Shown here in pieces: positions 10,524 through 19,022 of a stretch of 64,000 bases of DNA. The first letter of the stretch is position 1; each line of letters begins with the position of its first letter. The notes under the pieces were generated by a model. It was not told the origin of the DNA. It made no database searches and saw only the letters and a program-made list of their open reading frames with translations. The stretch lies in the NCBI GenBank assembly GCA_963971305.1, contig OZ020307.1, positions 49,473,702 through 49,537,701 on the forward strand, written 5' to 3'. The DNA is from Arcuatula senhousia. Taxonomy: Eukaryota > Mollusca > Bivalvia > Mytilida > Mytilidae. The position numbers and the translations under genes were made by a program.

Positions 10524-11389
10524 TGCGGAACATGGATTGCGACGTTCGTGTATAAGTTTGCTTTAGTCTATATCATAAAGGAAGGGACAATCTTTGAATA
10601 GGTGACAATCAAAGATCAAAACTATTTGAGCAGTGGCGGATCCGGGGGGTCCGAGATTGGAATTTTCCTCCTTTCCGACAAAAATTTCGCAAGTAACGTC
10701 TAGCACCACCCCCTTTTCGTCCTTCGTCCACAGCGGAATTTATGTCGACCAACCCCTTTCAAAAATTTCTGGATCTGGCCCCGTTTGAGTTATAATATAA
10801 TTTATTGCTATTACACGTAAAAAATTTAAAGGCATACATGTACATTGCAAATGTTCATGAAGAGATCTACAATTGGGTTTAAACTTATTTCATATAATAT
10901 TATATACTTCAAAATCATAGGCTGATCTGACAAATGATAACCATTAAAGTAGACGATAATTAGATGTGGAATAATTGTACGCCACACAACCAACATAAAG
11001 AAACGTGAATTTTAAAAATCACAATGAAAAACAGCCAACAGTCTTCAGCATGACCATAAGTCGCTGCTTGCCGTCTTGCATTGGCCCAAGACTAAAAATA
11101 CAAAAGAGGATGAGTCCAGCTTCCTTTTTGGTCACACTTAGAAAAAAGTCAAAATAACAATGTACAATTTTTTTTACATCTCCGCATGCTTGGAATGCAA
11201 CTAAATGTTGAAAATAATAATATTATAAAACGAAAATTATAAAAATTTCTAGGCGCAAAATATATGTTTGATTTTCTTCTTCGGTATTCCCAGAATCCCG
11301 TTGGTAGCTTTTGTTCTCAGAATAATTTGAAGATTGAAACCTTTTTTAAACTTTAACATTAAGCTGATTTAAAAGTATGTATGAACAAC
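10524..11389. other. No feature recognised
   Basis: No exon, repeat with a partner in this window or RNA gene was seen in this stretch. Confidence 0.35.
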
Positions 11390-11479
11390 AGACTATGACA
11401 TCTTTGATCCAATGGAGACTTTTGTACAGCTCGATGAGCTGAAGGTTTAAGCAAGCAACAGCTTTTCTCTATCTGCAAT
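11390..11479 (-). repeat. AGCTCACC-family fragment, left side of the DIRS-like insertion
   Basis: The segment matches, in reverse, the block AGAGAAA.TGTTGCTTGCTT seen near 37260-37330. Its last 46 bases (11434-11479) recur exactly at 15929-15974 on the other side of the inserted element. Confidence 0.7.
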
Positions 11480-11484
11480 TATAG

Positions 11485-11692
11485 TAAAATTTAATTGATA
11501 AATATTAAATTGATTTATCCTAGTAAGGCGTTTTTTGTATGTTGTTCAACTTCATTACGTTGCGTGGCGGTAGTCACTTACTTTTAATACGTCACAGTTA
11601 ATTTAATTGCGCATTTTTATTAGAACTTCCTTTTTCAAATCGAATTCTTAGAGAGCAGACGTATTTTAGGATTGGTAAAATAATGCAAAAAA
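11485..11692 (+). repeat. Direct repeat A1 of the DIRS-like element
   Basis: 208 bp starting TAAAATTTAATTGATAAATA. It matches 15255-15456 with two substitutions and a 6-base length difference (an extra AACTTC). Such split direct repeats are typical of Ngaro/PAT-type elements. Confidence 0.85.
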
Positions 11693-12256
11693 TGTAAAGA
11701 CTAACACATAATAAAAAAGAATAAATCATAGTGTCAACTGGAATAATTGAATTATAATGATATACATACATATTAGAAAGGAAATAAGAAAGAACAATAT
11801 TTTATTCGAGCCGTTTCGGTGGCACATCTGGTCGACACGTGGTCTTTGCCACCGGTCCTTTGTAGGATAAACTGACAAATCTCAAATCATAATGATAGTT
11901 TCAATGAACAAATGCATTAATACACATACGATTATTCATATGCACGAAAAATTATGCGTATTATCAAACTGGTCCGAGGGTAGATCTCGCCCCCTTTTTC
12001 ATGCCTTTTTATCAAAAGCATTTCACGCCACGTAAATTAGTATTTTTGCCATTGAATTTTAAAGGACTGTCTCATTTTAAAAGTTTACCCCTTTTTTCTT
12101 TAAGGATCAGGCCGACCTTATTGTTCAAATATTTTCTCAATTTAATGTTTCAAAATCGGGAGAGGCGAGACTTTCTCTGTGCTGATATTCACTCACCATA
12201 AATTTGAATAATGCATTATTTTGTTATATTTATAAGTAAAAGTTGAGTTTTAGAAT

Positions 12257-13216
12257 ATGGGAAGAACCGTAAGACAGTCTCAGAGAAGTTCCAAGACCCC
12301 GTATGCGAGGAAAAAGAAAATGACTGCTATGGTTTCAGTATCTGCACATCAGAAGGGCATTGCTCAACAGGATGAGCCTGACAACGACGTCCAGCATACA
12401 AATTCACAATCTGATAACCATGCCCCACACGCTATAACTATTCAGCCAGTTGTGTCTGGCAGGCATACCTCAGGTACTCAGGGTACAAGTAATGGTATAA
12501 TTGAACCCCCAACAGTACAAATAAACAGTATTCATGATGATATTGCATTACATGTTTCGACACAAACCAAACAGAAAATTATAAATGGGGAGTACACTGA
12601 CTTATCTATTTTGCTTGGTAGATCAGATGCTGAAACAAACAAACACTTATCTTTGAATGATCAAGGTCAGTTGGTGATGAAGCAAAGCGCAGGCAAGCAA
12701 ATAACTGATATTAACTCTTGGTTAGATGCATTTTTGATATTTGCAAGTGTTTTTACATCTGCCCACCCTGGAAGTACTTCAGGCATTTTTAAGTACATGC
12801 ATGACATTAGATTGGGGGCTAGCAGAACAACTACACTTGGTTGGCGTGACTATGACCAACAGTTTAGGCTTAGGAAAGCTAAGTCCCCTGCCTCTTCTTG
12901 GGGAGTCATCAACCAAGAGCTTTGGCTTATTTACATGTCCCCATCACCACCCCAGGCTGCAAATAGGGCAAAATCACCACCTGAAAAGTTCTTTGGTAGA
13001 TGTTTTGAATTTAATAATAAGGGGAGATGTGTTCAAACCAACTGTTATTTTAGTCATTCTTGTCTAAGATGTGGTGAGGGACACCCTGCAGTGCGTTGCA
13101 CAAAGCCAGTGGATTCTAGCTCAAACCAGTCTAATTTCAGTAATTTTCGTGACCAACATGCTAGAGCCGAATACTTTCCAAACAGAGTCAATGCCAAAAA
13201 CATATTTGCAGAGTGA
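12257..13216 (+). CDS. Gag-like protein of the DIRS-like element
   Basis: An uninterrupted 319-residue ORF with ATG at 12257. The N-terminal third is basic then polar and low-complexity. Residues about 95-220 hold a block with NSWLDAF, HPG, YMHDIRLG, GWRDYDQQFRLR and SWG...LWL, the pattern of gag-like proteins beside tyrosine recombinases in animal DIRS elements as I remember it. Near residues 245-281 are C-X8-C-X4-C-X3-H and C-X2-C-X3-H-X4-C, two zinc-binding motifs expected to bind element RNA. The reading frame is intact although the downstream ORF is broken. The ORF end overlaps the start of the second ORF by 59 nt. Confidence 0.75.
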   Translation: MGRTVRQSQRSSKTPYARKKKMTAMVSVSAHQKGIAQQDEPDNDVQHTNSQSDNHAPHAITIQPVVSGRHTSGTQGTSNGIIEPPTVQINSIHDDIALHVSTQTKQKIINGEYTDLSILLGRSDAETNKHLSLNDQGQLVMKQSAGKQITDINSWLDAFLIFASVFTSAHPGSTSGIFKYMHDIRLGASRTTTLGWRDYDQQFRLRKAKSPASSWGVINQELWLIYMSPSPPQAANRAKSPPEKFFGRCFEFNNKGRCVQTNCYFSHSCLRCGEGHPAVRCTKPVDSSSNQSNFSNFRDQHARAEYFPNRVNAKNIFAE

Positions 13217-14155
13217 AAGTGAACATGAATTATACAAACTTGGTAAAACTCCAATTAATTTTGAAAGTTTAAGTCTGCTAATTGAAAATTATCCTAACAG
13301 AGAGGATGCAAACATTTTATTGTCAGGTTTTAAATATGGTAAGAGCGTTAATGATGGCACAGATCAAGCTTTTACCACCGTACAGTATACGTCTTTTGAC
13401 AAAGTTTTAGATTCTTTGGCAAAATTGTGAAAACATTCTTTAATGGCAAAAAAAAATTTTCATCAGCCTTTAGGTTGCTTATCTTACACCCTAATGAATT
13501 TGAGCTTTTTGGCTTTAAGTTTAAATACCTTTTCTATTTTGACAAATGTTTGCCAATGGGATGTTCTGCCTCATGTTCCCTGTATCTATGGAACTGCTTG
13601 AAAAGCTATTATCTGTACTACCAACAATATGCGCATCAGATTATGAGTCCAACCTTTTTTTCTTCTGCATTTTCACTTGCATTTTTCGGTTGCTTAAGAG
13701 TAGGGGAATTGACCCATACTAAGACGACACAAAGACACCAAATTATAGGAATAGATAATGTAGAGTTTACAATTATCAATAACGTTCAGCAAATTTCTTA
13801 GTTTATTCCAGCATCAAAAACTGCCGAATACGGTAATTGCGCTCGTATCACTTTTATAGAAACTAAGACAAACATCTGTCCCGTCAAATTGCATAAGTCG
13901 TTTCTTTTAATGCGTCCAGCAGTCAAGGGTCAACTTTTTATTCGCTTTGGTGGTAACTTATTAACACGTTACCAGTTTACAGCAATCTTGAACAAGGCTT
14001 TAAAATTTATTGGAATTGACTCGTCAAGATACAAATGGCACTCATTTAGAATAGGGGCTGCTACTATGCATTTTGAAATGGGGTTTTCTTCTGAAATTAT
14101 TCAAATTCTGGGTCGTTGGAAATCTGATACGTATAAACGGTATATAAGGTTATAA
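13158..14155 (+). pseudogene. RT remnant fused to tyrosine recombinase (broken)
   Basis: The second ORF can start at ATG 13158. It runs in one frame to a TGA at 13428-13430, continues in another frame from about 13427, meets an in-frame TAG at 13799-13801 and then stays open to 14155. The SAFR, HPxxFELFGFKF, YFDKCLPMGCS segments are motifs A-B of a DIRS-type reverse transcriptase; the motif A aspartate is lost in a poly-A stretch (KKKFSSAFR). RT motif C, RNase H and any spacer are deleted and the recombinase follows: LRVGEL supplies the first Arg, WHSFRIGAA the H-x-x-R pair, LGRW the Trp and KRYIRL the nucleophilic Tyr. The recombinase residues are complete but two frame breaks prevent expression. 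Confidence 0.78.
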
Positions 14156-14740
14156 TGTATAGCAAATAAAAGATTGTATATGAAGTCATTTCTAAGGCTA
14201 TTGGCATGTATAAATTTGATGTATATTATAGTCAAGACTACGTTTAGTTTAATTTAATTTAAATATTGGCTATAAGAACTTGCATGTTCTAAGGTATAGA
14301 ATAAGATTAACCATTCTTGCTATGAATAGAATGATGCCTAATACTAAATCAATTTGGTCACAAGTTCTGCCTAGGCTAAAGTGGCGCTATAGTAATAATT
14401 GTAAGGCCATGAATCTGGCAGCAAGGAGAATTAATAGCTTTGCAGCATCTTTAATTTGTTCATTTGGGGGTGCATACCTTAAATATCAAGAGATTGCATG
14501 AAATGAGCAAGGAATATTTTGTGGTGATAATGTACATTTGTCAAAACTAGATAATAGCATATTGGTGCACCTTATACAGTCTTTTTTGCAACAACTATTT
14601 GGGGAATATTTTTAATGGACATTGTTGTTAATTTTGTATATAGTTGTCAATAATTTGTGATCTAAAATGTTTTTTCTAGATCCATTTTTTGGTATAAAAA
14701 TGCTTAATTTGGTACATATGTGCGGTTTCAACTCTATAAT

Positions 14741-14806
14741 TGTGTCGCTTCCGCTGTGGCGGTGATCTCAAGTTTTGAGATCATGTGGCGTTAACTTCGC
14801 GACACA
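14741..14806. repeat. Nested palindrome in the DIRS-like element
   Basis: TGTGTCGC (14741-14748) pairs with GCGACACA (14799-14806), and inside it GATCTCAA (14764-14771) pairs with TTGAGATC (14775-14782). The structure lies between the recombinase and the second direct repeat and might be a recombinase-binding or transcript-end structure. Confidence 0.75.
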
Positions 14807-14958
14807 TTTGATATAATGAGCTTTGATTGCAATAATCTTTCTGAATTTGTCAGTCAGAACTACTGAGTCTCTGTGCCCAGGACCAGTATGTTTTATGACT
14901 AGAGGTTTAATGATACTTATAATGTTGTTCATTTAATGTTTAATAATGCTCATTCCAT

Positions 14959-15072
14959 AAGGATAATGTCATCATAATGTTTATGTCATTTTAGGATAAT
15001 GTCATCATAATGTTTATGTCATTTTAAGGATAATGTCATCATAATGTTTATAATGTCATTTTAAGGATAATG
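14959..15072 (+). repeat. Minisatellite, three units of 33-38 bp
   Basis: GGATAATGTCATCATAATGT followed by TTATGTCATTTTA is repeated three times with a small insertion in the third unit, and a partial fourth start follows. Confidence 0.8.
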
Positions 15073-15254
15073 CCAAGAATTTTAATGGAATAATGATCAT
15101 AATGGGGCTTGCCATTTTACAAACTTGGTCTGCAGCCCATGTTTTATATATATGAGTCGTGACCGTACATATGTACAAATGCCAATTTCTATATTCATAA
15201 TAAATCTGATTATTGATATTTGTATTTTCTTGTCATGTGCTGAATCTTGGATAA

Positions 15255-15456
15255 TAAAATTTAATTGATAAATATTGAATTGATTTATCCTAGTAAGGCG
15301 TTTTTTGTATGTTGTTCATTACGTTGCGTGGCGGTAGTCACTTACTTTTGATACGTCACAGTTAATTTAATTGCGCATTTTTATTAGAACTTCCTTTTTC
15401 AAATCGAATTCTTAGAGAGCAGACGTATTTTAGGATTGGTAAAATAATGCAAAAAA
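15255..15456 (+). repeat. Direct repeat A2 of the DIRS-like element
   Basis: The near-identical partner of 11485-11692, six bases shorter. About 470 bases separate it from the right 46-bp flank, so it is not a simple terminal LTR. Confidence 0.85.
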
Positions 15457-15928
15457 ATTAACCTCCCACCCACCCCCAGCGTTAACTGTACATATTTTAC
15501 TTTAATGCTTGAAACAATGCTAAGCTTATATTGTATTTTGATATATATATAATTCTGTTTGAAGAGCAGATTATGTGCTTTTCTTTATAATTTCAGCTTG
15601 TTTGCTGTAAATTGATTGATTTGAATGTTTCTGATGGCAATGAGGTCTAAAAACTCGTCACGACTCGATCCTTCCACATAATGCAAATGTGGCAGGCCTA
15701 CTAAAAATGAAGTATTGTGGTTCATATAACATTGTTTAACCGGAAGAAATGATCAAAGTACACGTAATAATAGTCATGCAACTGTATGTGTAGCTGATTT
15801 AAAGAATTTACTTGCAGGACTCATTAAATTATTGGAACCATAAAGATTTCTGAAGATCTGCACTCACTCGAGGAAGGAGATAATTTGTGAAAGGACTGAT
15901 AAATGGCCTTAGTCTCTGTTCCCAGGAC

Positions 15929-15990
15929 ATGAGCTGAAGGTTTAAGCAAGCAACAGCTTTTCTCTATCTGCAATAGTTTCCTATTTTCTC
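15929..15990 (-). repeat. AGCTCACC-family fragment, right side of the DIRS-like insertion
   Basis: The first 46 bases are identical to 11434-11479. After them the family sequence continues (AATAGTTTCC), which the left copy lacks. Confidence 0.75.
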
Positions 15991-16554
15991 CACTAACATA
16001 ACCAAACTTTGAGGCAGTTATTCTAAACTAAATAGGAAATAGTACAATGCTTCGAGTTCGATAAGAGTAGGCTCAATGGGGGCCGCTGCAAAGGCCACAC
16101 TCGCAAGCTGCTAGCTGGAGAGGGATTTACATAAGCATTAAGCTTGTTTCCCAATCCAGGATAAATAAATATGTTTAAACTAAATAGTACAATGCTTATA
16201 CTGGATCTAAAAACAAATAATGTTTAGGATAAACACTTACATGACTTAGATTCATCGACATGGCTTAATTTTAGATCGATTTTATAGTATGTGTACAGCA
16301 AAGGCTACGTATAGAATTCAACAATAAACCTTAGCAGGACCTAGAAATAATAAAGTCTTTTTTATGTTACTAAAGCAGACCTTTGTTTTTTGTGTCCATA
16401 GCGGCTTGCTAGGCAATATGCATTAGAGTCCACACTTGTATTCTTAAAAATATATACAATTATAGATAACGAGGTACTACATGTAAATAAATATGAAGAC
16501 AAAAATCAAAAATCTATCACAAATCTTATTTTTCTGTGCTCCACGGTGAACATG
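15991..16554. other. No feature recognised
   Basis: AT-rich intergenic sequence with no supported exon and no repeat partner identified in the window. Confidence 0.35.
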
Positions 16555-17080
16555 GTTAACCCACCTGGACCTAAAGGCCATAAGGGTAAAATATTAGAAT
16601 TTCAATAGAGACCTTTTTGGAGCTTAAATAGCAAGCGATAGCTTTTCTTTGCAATATTTATCATTCTTTAGGGCAAAACAGGAATAAACGTCTTTTTTTT
16701 TCCTTTAAAGGGCAATAACCCCTATAAAGGTTGGGAGGTCATCTGACAACTTTGACACAATGGAGACTTTTGTAAAGCTGAATGTTAAAGCCAGCAACAG
16801 TTTTCTTGGTTCTAAAGAGCGTAAGATCCTTTCCATTTTTCTATCTGTTACAGTTTTAGTTAAAAGCCATTTAAAATGATTTTTCATTTTTTTTAAGTAA
16901 TAGTGACCATTTTTTTTTCTATTGAATCATTTGAAAATGAGGATCGTTAGTTGCTAACATATCATGTATCATTCCTGTAAAGATTTAGTTAAAATGGTGA
17001 AGTGTTTTCAGAGAAGAGGATTTTTGATTTTTTCTACAGATGACGGTGAACGGCAGACGACGGACGAGGGCGGACGTATA
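16555..17080 (-). repeat. AGCTCACC-family copy, strongly diverged (minus)
   Basis: Family blocks are seen in reverse: TCATCTGACAACTTTGACAC, the AAAGCCAGCAACAGTTTTCT block and an end with GACGACGGACGAGGGCGGAC. Ends are eroded. Confidence 0.5.
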
Positions 17081-17189
17081 ATGATGCATAAACTCACATG
17101 GCTTTTGGCCTGGTAAGCCTTAACAGAATATACAAAGTGGACCAAGATAATAATTACTTGCCTATACAGACTATATTACCTAACAAACA

Positions 17190-17770
17190 TAACCCGTGCG
17201 GGTTCCGGGTGGCGAATAGGCTCGCAGCAGCTCTAAACATGTCTAAAAGTACACCTAAGAGCGCTAAAAACATGCCGCTTTACCCACAAAGTGACTTGGT
17301 CGGTGCCCCAGGTGTTGAATGGGGCAGTCTTGTCGATAAAAGTTCACATAAGAGCGCTAAAAACAGGCCGCTTTACCCACAAAGTGACTTGGTCGGGGCC
17401 CCCGGTGTTGAATGGGGCAGTCTTGTCGTAATGAATGTCTAGGTCGACAGGCTTTCGGAAAACCTTACCACAAACCTCAGTGATGCATCGTGTTGGGAAA
17501 AATGTAACGTTCCTCGCAATTTGAAGAAACCTGCTGCTGTTCTCAGTAAATGTAGTACCCGGTAATCCCTATGCAGTGTAAGCTAAATTGCCCGTCTCTA
17601 CCCAACACTTCTTTTTCAAGTAGTAATAAATAAAACTCTTACCCGGTCAGCTTTGTGTCCCCTTTTCTCCACTTCTTGATCATTTCATGTTCATTGTATC
17701 GCCTATTTCATGTTCATCTCCCGGATATAGCCAAAATCGTGTTGTTTGAGAGTAAAGAACCAACTACCTA
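17190..17770 (+). repeat. SINE-like repeat, copy with internal duplication
   Basis: It starts CCCGTGCGGGTTCCGGGTGG and ends with two TTCATGTTCAT blocks and CCCGGATATAGCC, as in the copy at 54218-54748. The block with GCCGCTTTACCCACAAAGTG is present twice (near 17272 and 17365), a partial internal duplication of about 90 bp. The open frame across it is a by-product of the repeat. Confidence 0.65.
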
Positions 17771-17954
17771 AATGACCAAACAAATTCAATACACAAATAA
17801 ACACGTTTATTTCAACAACCATTACTTTCTACATCGTGCTTAGTACATGTTTCGATTAATTACATTTGAACTTTTTGTACACTCATGAGCTTGGAAAAAA
17901 ACTCTGACACTGTTGCATTTTTGTCTTGTCATGACTATATAATTATAAAGATGT

Positions 17955-18165
17955 ATGTATGCATCCCGTGCGGGACCCTGGTAAGGACCCTGCTGCTAAG
18001 GGTCTTAAGATATTCTGAAATCGGGTTAGTACTCAGTCCACAGAGCGACCTATTGTGTACCCTAGATGGGTGAATAAGGTGTCCGCAGGGGGTTTTCACT
18101 TGTAAGGTCTATAATAGGAAAACCCTGACCGCAAACCATAGTGGATAATCGGGTAAGGAGAGCTT
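17955..18165 (+). repeat. SINE-like repeat, 5' part
   Basis: The segment starts ATCCCGTGCGGGACCCTGGT and carries the CAGAGCGACC and CAAACCATAGTGG blocks of the same family, with several deletions. Confidence 0.5.
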
Positions 18166-18239
18166 CACTGGATTTTTACTGTGTGTACGTTGTGTGTGTC
18201 ATTTTTGTGCTTTGATATGGATTATCATTGCAGGAAGGT

Positions 18240-18515
18240 GGTGTTAGTTTTGAAAGTGCCTGTCCTAAGCCAAAACCATTATCAAGTCTTATGTTTGAAC
18301 TTGTTGTTCTATGTTATTTGTTCTTTGTGAAAACCGGGTTCTCTCTTTGACATTTTGGGATTGGTTTTGAATCTTATGTATTATATTTTTAATCGTGGGC
18401 CAATTCCAAGACAGCGAGCAGCGACCACTGGTCAAATTGAAGGTTCCTAGCTCTTTCCTGTCGAGGACATTTATACCGTAAAATGTGTCGTGCACATTTA
18501 TTCAACATCTATTGT
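18240..18515 (+). repeat. Dispersed repeat, copy 2 (first copy at 3825-4115)
   Basis: It shares the GTGCCTGTC.TAAGCCA start, the GCGAGCAGCGACC block and the CACATTTATTC end with the copy near 3.9 kb. No coding capacity. Confidence 0.55.
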
Positions 18516-18955
18516 TTTCTATCAAGACGTACATTTTAACTGTACAAGTTCTTATTTGAAGTATATATGTTCGAAACATATTTTTCTCGAAAATTTGCTT
18601 TTTACGGTTTATTTGATCATTTTTACATAACCAATTACGAAAGACGTGATGATCCATTTAGTAAACGTTGCGTTGAAATGACTTGATAGATTTTAAAAAG
18701 CTGTGTTAAAACGCAAATAGAAATTGTGTTATCTATTAATGCGTTGTACTAGTTAATTTTTGTACAATAAGATAAAAGGAATTCATGCTTCTTGACACTG
18801 ATAGCTCATTTTGTTTTATTAATAAGTGATGAAGTCTGAGACCACCAGACTGAAAAGGAAATAAAGATTTTCTTGATAAGTCTGTGATACATGTTTAAAT
18901 AGATGTTTAGTGTCTAACTGTTACAGTTAGCAGGCACAAAATTCTAGATATCAAA

Positions 18956-19022
18956 ATGGACAAACAGAAAATAATGTCTGCTAGAATTTGCTGGGAAGTG
19001 CTGATCATTTTATCTGTTAAAG
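18956..19022 (+). CDS. Gene B exon 1, signal peptide
   Basis: ATG 18956 opens 22 residues with a short basic start and a hydrophobic WEVLIILSV core, ending in phase 1 at a GTAATA donor. A second in-frame ATG lies six codons later. Confidence 0.7.

Larger units (their letters stand above)
11480..15928 (+). mobile_element. Degraded DIRS/Ngaro-like tyrosine-recombinase retrotransposon
   Basis: The element lies between two exact copies of a 46-bp host sequence. In order it holds a direct repeat (11485-11692), a gag-like ORF with CCCH and knuckle-type zinc motifs (12257-13216), a broken second ORF with a piece of reverse transcriptase joined to a tyrosine recombinase (13158-14155), a palindromic segment, a minisatellite and a second copy of the direct repeat (15255-15456), then about 470 further bases. 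Gag, RT and recombinase order plus internal direct repeats fit DIRS-superfamily elements of the Ngaro/PAT type, which integrate through a tyrosine recombinase. Most of RT and all of RNase H are missing, so it cannot move on its own. The direct repeats are about 98% alike, so it is fairly young. Confidence 0.72.

Noticed and set aside
11485..15456. Long terminal repeats of an ordinary LTR retrotransposon or endogenous retrovirus
   Set aside because: The second repeat is not terminal (470 more bases follow before the flank), no primer-binding site or integrase core was seen, and the enzyme is a tyrosine recombinase.
17098..17442. 114-residue ORF with an internal peptide repeat
   Set aside because: The peptide repeat comes from a duplicated block of the SINE-like element.
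18235..18500. Minus-strand 68-residue ORF
   Set aside because: It lies in a dispersed repeat whose other copy at 3.9 kb does not keep the frame.
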